DNA from: Bacteroidaceae bacterium
GTDB taxonomy: Bacteria; Bacteroidota; Bacteroidia; Bacteroidales; Bacteroidaceae
Length of the DNA stretch: 64,000 nt
Direction: 5' to 3'
Assembly: GCA_017416805.1 (NCBI GenBank)
Contig: JAFQBB010000008.1
Span: 62,001-126,000, forward strand
Part shown: in pieces, positions 9,430-18,211 of the stretch
How the letters are laid out: each line of letters opens with the position of its first letter
Position numbering within the stretch: position 1 is the first letter of the stretch
The notes under the pieces: generated by a model
What the model was told of the DNA's origin: nothing
The model's input: the letters and a program-made list of their open reading frames with translations, nothing else
Databases searched by the model: none
Translations under genes and position numbers: made by a program

Positions 9430-12400
9430 TCATTTGATAATCTTACCTACTTGGATAGTACCGTTGTTCATGTACTTGCGTACGATGTAGATACCATTAG
9501 TAGCCTTGTTGACACGACGTCCGTTCAGGTCGTAAAGCTCAACGCGAACCACCTGGGCAGGAGCTGCCTGTTCAACATCTACGCCTTCAGCTATCTCACC
9601 ATAAGCTGCACTGTAGTCATATCCGTCAACCAAACCTGCAATGTAAATCTTAACCTGGTTGAAGAATGTGTGAGAAGATGGGTTACCTACAGCACCGATA
9701 GTCAACTGTCCGTCTGCAACAACAATATTTTCAATGGCAATGTTGTCAACAGGGAATGTCTGACCAATTGAAGGAGCTTCAATAGTATCAGCATACTCGC
9801 CTTCAGGAGTATCAGAAGTCTTCACATAGAAGAATGAACCTTCTGTAGGAGTACTGCTGTCGCGTTCACCAAAGCTACCAACAACTGTATAAACACCAAC
9901 AGGGAGGTCAACAACAGTCTGTTCTATAGCATAACTTGCAACCCAAGTTTGGAACATACAGTCAAGGACTTCATACGTAGCATTACTCCAACCTGTACTA
10001 ATACCAGGAGCATTAGCACCTTCAGGAGCAGCCCAACCCGGAGTTTCCCAAGTCTTAGACAAGTTGTTATTGACATAAGTGATACCTGTAGCATACATGT
10101 TCGGGTTCTTCACGAACACTGTCATATCATACTTGTCAGTATAAGTAGTCAATGTTGCAGTATCCACTTTCTCTGCAAACAATGAATCTTTAGGATCCTT
10201 CATGTGGTTGTAGAGTTCCAGTTTCAAGCGGTTCTGAATCATCTTGGCCAATTCATCGTCATCGTCCAATGCATTGTTGGCAGCAACAACAAGAGGATCA
10301 TCCTGAGCAACGCCCAATGACTTCAAGGCTTCAGCACCGAGACGCAAACGCTCAATCAATGCAGCAATACCTGTAGTAGTCGCTTTAGATTCCCCTTCAG
10401 TGAACAACTTGGATGCGGTATTTACGGGAACTTGCAATTCATCGATAGCAGCTTGCAATTCAGCATCTTCAACAATCTTCTTGTATTCTATCTTAACATA
10501 GACTGTATCTTTTGTTTCACCAGTTACAGGGTCAGTAACCTGTTCTGTAACCTCAGTTTCAAATACATACTTAGGAGTCAATTCCTTCAACTGAGCATAA
10601 AGTTCAGTGCGTGCGAACTTCTTGTCTGCATTCTTATCAACTATGTCCTTAACCTGTCCGGGCAGTGCGTAGTAAGCATCGCAGAGAGCACGGTGATCCT
10701 TCATAGCTGTAGCAGCGGCATCCAAAGCAGCAGCACCATTCTTATAAGCAGAAGGTGCAGTGTAAGTCTCATACTCGGCCTCGTACTTGGTTATAGCCTC
10801 AACCAATGCACTGTAGGCAGCACCTGCATATTTCTCATCGCCATTACCATCTCTTGTAGCCTTGGCATTTGCAAGAGCAGTAAGCAACAATTGAGTCTCC
10901 TCAACACCCACAGCATTGGGCACATACTTGATGCTTACATTTGCCAACAATACTTCAGCGTATATAGCACCTGTCGTCTCTCCGTTTGCATTAGAAGACC
11001 ACCACTTCAAGTAATAATTACCAGTAGCTGCAGGCTGGAACTTCAGGTCAACACTTGTAGTATTGAATATAGCATTTGTACTACCATTCACGTCAGGAGT
11101 ATTTTTAATCAATTGTTCCATTACAATTTCTTCGGCATCGTTCAGGATTTCGAACTTCATGTATTCACCGTTACTCTTCCACATAGCAGTATTGAAATGG
11201 ATATTATAAGACTTGCCAGCTTCCAGAGTCAGTTCATAACCTGCATTGTATCCGTACTCAAGGCGTCCTTCACGGAAGTAAAGACCCTTAGTGAAATCAC
11301 CACCAGCACCAAAGTCAAACATACGTGAGCCTGAGCTATAACCTGTTCCGCTTACACGAACTTCCTCACCAAAATAGAGTGTATATCCTTCAGGAACACC
11401 ACCAGCACTTGTCTGGCTGAAGTAGTCAGGCAATATTACGCGAACAGTATCGCTCGGGTCAAGGCTCACCTTACCTACATTGAAGACATAAGTAGTATCA
11501 CCAAAGATTGATTCATCAAGAGGTATTTCAGGATAAATCTTGGTAATGTTCAGTTTGTACTCACCTGTTACCAAGTCACCAGTGCTGGTACGCTTGAAAG
11601 TCAGCACTTCTGCAAGACCTTCGGCAGGCTCAACGGTCAACTTCTCGCCATTCAGTGTAGCTTCCACTTTCGCGCAATCAACCACCTTGTCAAATGTAGC
11701 CTTGAATTCACTGATGCTGTTCGGCAGGTTGAATGCACCATATTCGGGATCAGCGGCCATCAGAGTCGGAGTAACATAAGTATATGCGTATGCATCTTCA
11801 GCGGCAGCTGCATCATAGTTATAGGTTGCATCACCGGCAAAATCCTTCACATCGCCACCAGGACCACCGTCGTATGTCAAATGGTAAGCAGCATCGGCAG
11901 GATTGGTGAATGTAACCTCCACCTTGTCATCATCGTTCAGGGCATCCATCAAGAAGATGTAGAAACGTCCGTCAGCAAAACCTTCAATAGACTCAACCTC
12001 AACAGCTTCACCGTTAGCCTTCACTGTTGCACATTCTGCAGGATAGAGCAAACGGGGCTTGCCACAAGCCTCAACAAGTGCGGGCAGGTTGGTATCGAAA
12101 CCAAAGTCGAGTTTCACCACATCATATGCAAACTCTGCACTTACACCATACTTATAAACCTCCAAACGGATGTTGTCGAAGTAATATTCCACGTCTGTAT
12201 CCATAGAAAGGTTCAAAGCGATAGACTGTAACAACTTTCCATCGGCATCAGCAGCTTGCTGGGCTGTCACCTCACCCTCGTAACTGAAACGTTCCCATAC
12301 ATTTGCAGTGAAGTTCACATTGCCTGCCATCTGATAGTGGATGTATTCACCGGGTCTTGCATGAGCCTGTGTGGCTACAGATACAGTAGAGTCGGCCATG

Positions 12401-13173
12401 CAGTCGAAAGAGAGGCGATACTTGGTACCGGCAGGAAGGACTTCAGAAGAAACCACCCAGAACTGTGTTTCATAATCATTTGTCACCTTGGCAGGTGCAG
12501 CAATCCAGAGACCACGGCTACCGTCAACACCTACACCGTCAGTAATTTCTGCATAGACAGTGTCGGCAGAAGGAGCAATCTTGGTAAAAAAGCTGGAAGC
12601 ATCATCACCTTCCAGGTCTGCGTTGGTAGTAACCTCTGTCCAACCAATCTGCTGAACCTTACCAGCAAACTCAAGTTCTGCACTCTCAACAGTTACATTA
12701 CCCCAGTTTGCCCCCTTGATAGCATGAAGGTGGCAGAAACCATAATCCTTGGTAATCTGCTTCAGGTCGTAAACATAAACTGTGCCATCTACAGATTGGT
12801 ATTTGCTGGTACACCACACCTTGTTAGGAATATCTATCAAATAAGAATCCTCAAAAGTTTCACCACACTGACCTTCGTCTTTTAGACGGTTGAACAACAC
12901 ACGGGGAGTTCCATCGCTCACCGTCAGAATCAACTTTGAATACAATGTCAAATCTGCATAGTTGATAACAGACATGTCACCGTAAACATTTCCTGTGGAA
13001 GTTCCAACCCCCCACTCACATGACGCTTCTCCGACCTTCGCGGCACTGCCGTCCCAGCCATCCCAAGAATAGAAACCTACCTCTTGGAGCGAGATGCGTT
13101 CCTGAGCTTTTACACTCACTGCGCCAAGCACTACCAGTGCAAGCGCCAAAAACATACGGAAAGATTTTCTCAT
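9430..13173 (-). CDS. Large modular secreted surface protein, probably glycan-binding
   Basis: 1247 residues with signal peptide (about 1-23). No catalytic motif was recognised. Visible parts: N-terminal beta domain (25-172); a CBM4/9-like jelly roll (about 180-340) ending YYFDNIRLEVY; Ig-like or Big-type segments (about 345-570); a module at about 590-750 (SGTGYSSGSRMFDF, then GLYFREG) that matches a module of the esterase at 3253-5013; an Ala-rich helical region (about 757-1000, FIVAR-like); another jelly roll (about 1060-1205); and a C-terminal tail YDLNGRRVNKATNGIYIV like a type IX sorting tail. Its place upstream of xylan enzymes suggests a xylan-binding or surface-scaffold role. It could hide an unrecognised enzyme. 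Confidence 0.7.
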   Translation of the reverse strand: MRKSFRMFLALALVVLGAVSVKAQERISLQEVGFYSWDGWDGSAAKVGEASCEWGVGTSTGNVYGDMSVINYADLTLYSKLILTVSDGTPRVLFNRLKDEGQCGETFEDSYLIDIPNKVWCTSKYQSVDGTVYVYDLKQITKDYGFCHLHAIKGANWGNVTVESAELEFAGKVQQIGWTEVTTNADLEGDDASSFFTKIAPSADTVYAEITDGVGVDGSRGLWIAAPAKVTNDYETQFWVVSSEVLPAGTKYRLSFDCMADSTVSVATQAHARPGEYIHYQMAGNVNFTANVWERFSYEGEVTAQQAADADGKLLQSIALNLSMDTDVEYYFDNIRLEVYKYGVSAEFAYDVVKLDFGFDTNLPALVEACGKPRLLYPAECATVKANGEAVEVESIEGFADGRFYIFLMDALNDDDKVEVTFTNPADAAYHLTYDGGPGGDVKDFAGDATYNYDAAAAEDAYAYTYVTPTLMAADPEYGAFNLPNSISEFKATFDKVVDCAKVEATLNGEKLTVEPAEGLAEVLTFKRTSTGDLVTGEYKLNITKIYPEIPLDESIFGDTTYVFNVGKVSLDPSDTVRVILPDYFSQTSAGGVPEGYTLYFGEEVRVSGTGYSSGSRMFDFGAGGDFTKGLYFREGRLEYGYNAGYELTLEAGKSYNIHFNTAMWKSNGEYMKFEILNDAEEIVMEQLIKNTPDVNGSTNAIFNTTSVDLKFQPAATGNYYLKWWSSNANGETTGAIYAEVLLANVSIKYVPNAVGVEETQLLLTALANAKATRDGNGDEKYAGAAYSALVEAITKYEAEYETYTAPSAYKNGAAALDAAATAMKDHRALCDAYYALPGQVKDIVDKNADKKFARTELYAQLKELTPKYVFETEVTEQVTDPVTGETKDTVYVKIEYKKIVEDAELQAAIDELQVPVNTASKLFTEGESKATTTGIAALIERLRLGAEALKSLGVAQDDPLVVAANNALDDDDELAKMIQNRLKLELYNHMKDPKDSLFAEKVDTATLTTYTDKYDMTVFVKNPNMYATGITYVNNNLSKTWETPGWAAPEGANAPGISTGWSNATYEVLDCMFQTWVASYAIEQTVVDLPVGVYTVVGSFGERDSSTPTEGSFFYVKTSDTPEGEYADTIEAPSIGQTFPVDNIAIENIVVADGQLTIGAVGNPSSHTFFNQVKIYIAGLVDGYDYSAAYGEIAEGVDVEQAAPAQVVRVELYDLNGRRVNKATNGIYIVRKYMNNGTIQVGKIIK

Positions 13174-13233
13174 GTTTTCTTGATTTTAGTTAATACTATA
13201 GTTTAATTAATACAAAGTTTCTGCATAAATGCA

Positions 13234-13266
13234 AACCGAGACATCAAAATCTCGGCTGCAAAGATA
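13234..13266 (-). promoter_or_regulatory. -7 box and 5'-end mRNA hairpin of the 1247-residue protein gene
   Basis: TATCTTTG on the minus strand (13259-13266) matches TAnnTTTG. Immediately downstream is a perfect 6-bp inverted repeat CCGAGA/TCTCGG (13234-13255). It would sit at or near the very 5' end of the transcript, with about 60 bases of leader left before the ATG. No convincing -33 box was seen. Confidence 0.5.
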
Positions 13267-13468
13267 GAGACCTATTTTAATTAGGAGTTTACCGTATGTT
13301 TCTTGTATTTTATTTTTTGTGTCAAACAGAGAAAAAAGAACTGCAAATGGGAGCCGAACTATAAAAATATCCCATTTCAACGGTATGATATATCAAATCA
13401 CTACTGTCAGATAAAACTTCCACCATATTTTTTATGGAACATTTCAACCACGGAGACGTTTTCTGTAG

Positions 13469-13619
13469 GGGGCTGTGTCAAAAATGCCACCATTTAATTC
13501 TTCATCCGCAGATGACACAGATAACGCAGATAAATTATAACCTATCGGGTATAATAGGAAGGAATAATCTGCGTCATCTGCGCAATCTGCGGATGAAAAG
13601 TGAATTATGACACAGTCCC
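13469..13619. repeat. MITE-like element with nested 9-bp-unit hairpin
   Basis: Outer 12-base inverted repeats (GGGGCTGTGTCA at 13469-13480 and TGACACAGTCCC at 13608-13619, one mismatch) enclose 31-base arms (13501-13531 and 13567-13597, four mismatches) made of 9-base units such as ACGCAGATA. The loop GATAAATTATAACC...TCGGGTATAA at 13529-13554 recurs almost unchanged at 27545-27570. The rest of the gap (13270-13468) holds no gene that I can support. Confidence 0.7.
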
Positions 13620-13668
13620 GATAGATGAATCAACATCCGTATTTGCATGTATGTCAATAATGGCACAA

Positions 13669-14682
13669 CTACAGTTGGCTGAACCGGCGGATACCCTTGA
13701 CATAGTATCGCCAAAGAAGGCTCCATGAATAGCGCTCCGGTTGCGTTGGTTGTTCTGTTAACGCCAAATTTCCCGAACGGGCCACATAGTAATCAGGCCG
13801 CATGACTGCATAATCCCTACGGGCACGGAAAAGAGCACACACATTGCCCCACTCTCCTTTGAGCAAGAACTGCAAGGCTGCCAACATGTCCAGGCACCAG
13901 CGTACACGCATGACATGATGCAGCTCAGCCTCAGGAAGGTTCTTGTAGAGCATGAGCAGGTTGTTACGGAAATTAAGATAAGTCTTGTGGGGATTGGCTT
14001 TATTGAGTGTGGCTCCCCCCACATGATAGACCACACTCTGAGGAATGCAGACAATAGAGCGTCCACGGCTACGCAAGCGCCAACAGAGGTCTATCTCCTC
14101 CATATGGGCAAAGAAACGGGCATCAAGGCCACCAGCCGCCCGATAGTCTGCCGCACGGACAAGCAGGGCAGCACCTGTAGCCCAAAAAATGGAGGTCACG
14201 GTATCGTACTGACCCGCATCGACCTCTACAGTATCCATCATACGTCCCCGGCAGAAGGGATAACCATACTTGTCCATGAATCCGCCACAGGCTCCGGCAT
14301 GTTCAAATTCCTCCTTCCTATAATAGCTGAGCACCTTAGGTTGGCACGCAGCCACCTCGGGATGGGCATCCATATAGGCAAGCAAGGGAACGAGCCATCC
14401 GGGAGTGACCTCGACATCGGAGTTGAGCAACAGGGCATAGGTAGCTTCCACCTGAGCCAAAGCACGGTTGTAACCTTCGGCAAACCCGTAGTTCTCTTCC
14501 AACAGGATAAGTCGCACATCGGGGAAATCATGGCGAAGCATATCAACGGAGTTGTCGGTCGAGGCATTGTCGGCCACACAGATTTCTATCCCCTCTCCTG
14601 CCGAATAGGCTATGACAGAAGGGAGAAATCTGCGGAGCATTTCTGCTCCGTTCCAGTTCAGTATGACGATAGATAGTTTCAT
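13669..14682 (-). CDS. Glycosyltransferase family 2 (rhamnosyltransferase-like)
   Basis: 337 residues, GT-A fold, no signal peptide. The N-terminus MKLSIVILNWNGAEML, VADNASTDNS (about 36-45), the nucleotide-sugar metal motif LLNSDVEV (about 84-91) and HMEEIDLCWR (about 193-202) are typical of GT2 enzymes that build cell-surface polysaccharide such as rhamnan or O-antigen. It acts at the cytoplasmic side of the inner membrane using a dTDP- or UDP-sugar. It lies 41 bp downstream of mtaB in the same direction, with a 7-bp-unit repeat between them. The sugar donor is not predictable. Confidence 0.85.
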   Translation of the reverse strand: MKLSIVILNWNGAEMLRRFLPSVIAYSAGEGIEICVADNASTDNSVDMLRHDFPDVRLILLEENYGFAEGYNRALAQVEATYALLLNSDVEVTPGWLVPLLAYMDAHPEVAACQPKVLSYYRKEEFEHAGACGGFMDKYGYPFCRGRMMDTVEVDAGQYDTVTSIFWATGAALLVRAADYRAAGGLDARFFAHMEEIDLCWRLRSRGRSIVCIPQSVVYHVGGATLNKANPHKTYLNFRNNLLMLYKNLPEAELHHVMRVRWCLDMLAALQFLLKGEWGNVCALFRARRDYAVMRPDYYVARSGNLALTEQPTQPERYSWSLLWRYYVKGIRRFSQL

Positions 14683-14688
14683 GTTTGT

Positions 14689-14736
14689 AAGTTACGAGTG
14701 AGAACTACAAGCTACGAGTGGTATCAACTCGTAATT
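14689..14736. repeat. 7-bp-period repeat between mtaB and GT2 genes
   Basis: Successive 7-base units GTTACGA, GTGAGAA, CTACAAG and CTACGAG continue into the 3' end of mtaB. The last mtaB codons (Ile-Thr-Ser-stop) lie within the repeat-like ACTCGTAATT, so the element may have supplied the present stop codon. Confidence 0.55.
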
Positions 14737-16046
14737 GAAGCCTTCAAGGCTGTTTTATCATCGTTGAATCCATGCAAGCGGACACATACCAGTTGGTTGT
14801 CCATACAGGCTGGAGCATCGGCTACCTCTACACGCACGTAGTTGTCGGTAAATCCGTGAAAGGGTTGGCCAGGTTTGGGATGTTCGAGCAACACGGTGGC
14901 TTCGCTGCCTATATGACGGGCATAGAAGACTTCGGTCTTACGGTCGCTCAGTTCCAGCAATAGCTGACTGCGGCGATGCTTCTCCTCGGGGGATACCGGA
15001 TGGGCTATTTTCAAGGCTTGGGTGCCAGGCCTTTCGGAATAGCTGAATACATGGAGTTGGGTGATGTCGAGCCCTTCGAGAAAACGATAGGCCGTATCGA
15101 AGTATTCCTCGGTCTCGCCACGTGTGCCCACAATGACATCCACCCCGATAAAGGCATCAGGCATGACCCGCCTGATATGGGCTATGCGGTCAGCAAACAG
15201 GGCTGTATCATAACGGCGGTGCATCAGACGGAGCACTTCATCACACCCCGACTGCAGAGGTATATGAAAATGGGGCATGAAAGCACGCGAGTGGGCTACG
15301 TAGTCAATGATTTCGTCGGTAAGGAGGTTAGGTTCGATGGAGGAGATGCGGTAACGGCTGATACCTTCAACTGCATCGAGAGCCTTTACCAGATCAAAGA
15401 ATGTTTCGCCTGTACTTTTCCCAAAGTCCCCAATGTTGACACCTGTAATGACAATCTCCTTCCCTCCTTCGGCAGCAACCTGACGGGCCTGTTCCACGAG
15501 TGAGGCTATCGTGCCATTACGGCTACGGCCACGGGCATAGGGAATGGTGCAATAGGTACAAAAATAGTCACAACCGTCCTGAACCTTCAGGAAATAGCGC
15601 GTACGGTCGCCCCTTGAACAGGAAGGAGCAAAGGTACGGATATCCTTCATGGGAGTGGTCAATATATGATCTTCCACAGAATGGGTCTGAAGACGGCTGG
15701 CAATCAAAGAGGCTATCTCACCTTTCTGCTCGGCCCCCACCACAAGGTCAACTCCTTCGATGGTTGCTATACGCTCTGGCTTCAGCTGGGCATAACAGCC
15801 TGTCACCACCACAAAGGCTCCCGGATGGTTCTTTACCAAACGGTGGATGGCCTGACGGCACTTGCGGTCGGCCACCTCAGTAACCGAACAGGTGTTGACG
15901 ATACAGATATCGGCTTGCTCACCTTTACGTACTGTACGCACACCGGCTTGCTTCAACTGCTGACCCAATGTGGAGGTCTCGGCAAAGTTAAGTTTACAAC
16001 CTAAAGTGTAATAGACTGCTTTCTTACCTTGGAATATAGAGGACAT
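14724..16046 (-). CDS. mtaB: tRNA (t6A37) C2-methylthiotransferase MtaB
   Basis: 440 residues; radical-SAM methylthiotransferase that converts t6A at tRNA position 37 to ms2t6A. The N-terminal UPF0004 domain carries the first cluster ligands Cys17 (TLGCKLN), Cys53 (NTCSVT) and Cys84 (TGCYAQ). The radical-SAM cluster is Cys159-Cys163-Cys166 in GCDYFCTYC, and a TRAM-like C-terminal domain follows. The TLGCKLNFAE start and length match the MtaB branch rather than MiaB or RimO. The start at 16046 leaves seven residues before the first conserved Lys-Ala-Val-Tyr stretch. Confidence 0.93.
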   Translation of the reverse strand: MSSIFQGKKAVYYTLGCKLNFAETSTLGQQLKQAGVRTVRKGEQADICIVNTCSVTEVADRKCRQAIHRLVKNHPGAFVVVTGCYAQLKPERIATIEGVDLVVGAEQKGEIASLIASRLQTHSVEDHILTTPMKDIRTFAPSCSRGDRTRYFLKVQDGCDYFCTYCTIPYARGRSRNGTIASLVEQARQVAAEGGKEIVITGVNIGDFGKSTGETFFDLVKALDAVEGISRYRISSIEPNLLTDEIIDYVAHSRAFMPHFHIPLQSGCDEVLRLMHRRYDTALFADRIAHIRRVMPDAFIGVDVIVGTRGETEEYFDTAYRFLEGLDITQLHVFSYSERPGTQALKIAHPVSPEEKHRRSQLLLELSDRKTEVFYARHIGSEATVLLEHPKPGQPFHGFTDNYVRVEVADAPACMDNQLVCVRLHGFNDDKTALKASITS

Positions 16047-16063
16047 TATGTTTGCGGCAATTA

Positions 16064-16126
16064 GTGAATAGCGACTAGTGAATAGTGAATAGCGACTAGC
16101 GACTAGTAACTAGCAAATAGTGACAA
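16064..16126. repeat. Nine tandem 7-bp units upstream of mtaB
   Basis: Nine contiguous heptamers: GTGAATA, GCGACTA, GTGAATA, GTGAATA, GCGACTA, GCGACTA, GTAACTA, GCAAATA, GTGACAA. It occupies most of the spacer between mtaB and the GH105-CE12 gene. It is similar in unit sequence to the array at 44031-44193. Confidence 0.8.
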
Positions 16127-16163
16127 TGTTCCGAATCAGTAACTATTCAGCGACTCTTCCTCT

Positions 16164-18092
16164 TTAAAAACTCTGATACCTGAGGTGCTGCTCCAAGCGG
16201 GGTATTTTGTTGCCTACAGCAGAGATCAACGACCAGGCAACCTTGTGGGCTCCGTACACATTCAGGTGGGTATCATCTTTGGCTCCTTTGGGATGAGACT
16301 TGAAGGCACCCGGCTCTAACCACATAAAGAGTTTCTTGGACTCTTCAGGTCCCATAGCTTCAACCAACCCATGGGTGATGGCATTGGCATCGATAAAGTA
16401 GGCATCCATCTGGGCTGCCACTTTACGTGGTGATTCGAGATAGTCCCCATGGGTATCGACCAAGCGGTTATCGACAAACTTGCGACGGATGATGGCATTG
16501 AACAAAACAGGGATACCACCACGCAGACGAGTCTCGCGCACAAAACGACGCAGGTTATCATCGAAAGTGACACCGGGAGCTGTATAGACTTTCTCCTTTT
16601 TATACTTCTCGTCGTTATGTCCGAACTGGATGAAGACGTAATCGCCCGGACGGATGCGTGAGAGCACCTTGTCCCAACGGCCTTCGTTGATGAAACTCTT
16701 TGTACTGCGTCCATTCTGTGCATGGTTATCCACCTCGACTGCATCGGTAAAGAAATGTTGCAACACCATGCCCCATCCACGCTCGGGACTTCCCTTGCTG
16801 GTATCCTTATTGGCCATGGTAGAATCGCCAATCATCAGAATACGGATTTTCCCATTCTTGTTTGCCACTGTCACAGGACCTTCGTGAGGTACAAGGCGCT
16901 CGCGCTCCAGGCAGGCATTGATGAAGGGGCCAATGGCCTTGGGATCATTGTCGCGGATAAGTTCGTTGATGTAATAGTCATAGTCGCCCGAGCGGTTGTT
17001 CTTTCCACCCAATCCGGCTACGGCACAACAATCGGTAATGGATACCACACCCGATTTGTCCACTTTGATGAAACGCTTCATAAAACCTTCGAAACCCTTA
17101 TCGGCTACGGCCATATACTTGGCAGGGACAACACCTAACCTGATACCTTTATAAATGGAATAGATGAACATAGCCGAAACGGTTGATTCCAAGTAATTGC
17201 CCTTGTCACCACTGCGATCGAGCACCTGATACCAGAGTCCTGTCTTGCTGTCCTGATACCGCTCAATCTGTACCAGCACATTGTCAAGGATTGCCAGCAA
17301 CGAATCACGATTAGGCTCATTGACAGGGATAAATTCTAATGATTCCACAATGGCCATAGCAAACCATCCCATGGCACGTCCCCATGAATGGGCACTCTGT
17401 CCGGTCTGCTTGTCGCACCAGAACATTTCCCTACTCTCATCCCATGCATGCTTGTAAAGCCCTGTAGCAGGATCGTAAGTATGGCGGGCCACCACACAGA
17501 ACTGGTTGATAATATCCTGAAAAGCCTCGGGACGATTGTAACGGGCCGCATACTCGGCATAGAAAGGGCAACCCATATAAAGGCCATCCAGCCACATTTG
17601 GTGCGGATAGACCTTCTTATGCCAGAATCCGCCCTCCTTGGTACGGGGCTGGTCCTTGAACTGGGAATACATGAGATCCAATGCTTTCTTATATTTCTCT
17701 TCTCCCGTGCGCGCGTACATATTAAATAATATCTTACCGGTATTCACACGGTCCAAGCTGAACTCCTCGCGCTTATAAGCCACAACAGTACCATCTTCGC
17801 GCACCATCGTATCGCAATAGGCTTCGGCATAATCGAAATAGCGGCTATCGCCATACATCTCTTCCAACCGGAGGAAAGCCTGCAACTCAACCCCATGGCA
17901 ATAGTCCCATTTCAATTTAGGTTGGAAATCGAGTTGCCATGACTCCGGACAACGCACCATTTCCGACTCGGCCAAGCGTACCGACATGGGCAGTTCTTTA
18001 CTGATAGTGTGCTGGGCCGATGCCGTCGAAACAAGAAGCATACCCAACAGTCCACAAAGAGAAAACAAGTTTTTTTTCATGCTATATTTCAT
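16164..18092 (-). CDS. GH105 unsaturated rhamnogalacturonyl hydrolase fused to CE12 acetylesterase
   Basis: 642 residues with signal peptide (about 1-26; the ATG four codons later, at 18080, is an equally good start). Residues 35-400 are a GH105 (alpha/alpha)6 barrel: WDYCHGVELQAFLRL, Asp169 in MWLDGLYMGCPFYAEYA, SWGRAMGWFAMA and DKGNYLESTVSAMF. GH105 enzymes hydrate unsaturated galacturonyl ends left by pectate or RG-I lyases. Residues about 415-640 are an SGNH rhamnogalacturonan acetylesterase (CE12) with Ser424 in IGDSTM, block V HND at 492-494 and Asp606/Asp607 with His609 in DDTHLN. One secreted protein therefore deacetylates and removes unsaturated ends. It is divergent from the hexuronate transporter gene, its likely metabolic partner. 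Confidence 0.92.
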   Translation of the reverse strand: MKYSMKKNLFSLCGLLGMLLVSTASAQHTISKELPMSVRLAESEMVRCPESWQLDFQPKLKWDYCHGVELQAFLRLEEMYGDSRYFDYAEAYCDTMVREDGTVVAYKREEFSLDRVNTGKILFNMYARTGEEKYKKALDLMYSQFKDQPRTKEGGFWHKKVYPHQMWLDGLYMGCPFYAEYAARYNRPEAFQDIINQFCVVARHTYDPATGLYKHAWDESREMFWCDKQTGQSAHSWGRAMGWFAMAIVESLEFIPVNEPNRDSLLAILDNVLVQIERYQDSKTGLWYQVLDRSGDKGNYLESTVSAMFIYSIYKGIRLGVVPAKYMAVADKGFEGFMKRFIKVDKSGVVSITDCCAVAGLGGKNNRSGDYDYYINELIRDNDPKAIGPFINACLERERLVPHEGPVTVANKNGKIRILMIGDSTMANKDTSKGSPERGWGMVLQHFFTDAVEVDNHAQNGRSTKSFINEGRWDKVLSRIRPGDYVFIQFGHNDEKYKKEKVYTAPGVTFDDNLRRFVRETRLRGGIPVLFNAIIRRKFVDNRLVDTHGDYLESPRKVAAQMDAYFIDANAITHGLVEAMGPEESKKLFMWLEPGAFKSHPKGAKDDTHLNVYGAHKVAWSLISAVGNKIPRLEQHLRYQSF

Positions 18093-18123
18093 TAATTATT
18101 GATTGTTCTATCCAATTTGGCGG

Positions 18124-18173
18124 CAAATTTATCTAAAAATCCTTGTAAGTCCAAGAAAAAGAACGTACCTTTG
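18124..18173. promoter_or_regulatory. Overlapping divergent promoters between GH105-CE12 and hexuronate transporter
   Basis: Plus strand: CTTG (18142-18145), 20 bases, TACCTTTG (18166-18173) for the transporter. Minus strand: CTTG (complement of 18152-18155), 20 bases, TAAATTTG (complement of 18124-18131) for GH105-CE12. The two -33 boxes form an inverted pair, CTTG-N6-CAAG, so each lies inside the other promoter. Confidence 0.6.
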
Positions 18174-18211
18174 ACCGCAAATTTTCAAATTAATAATTTA
18201 TAACTGGTATC

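Noticed and set aside
13303..13497. 64-residue open frame in the gap before the GT2 gene
   Set aside because: AT-rich, no ribosome-binding or promoter signal, runs into the MITE-like repeat, no recognisable motif.
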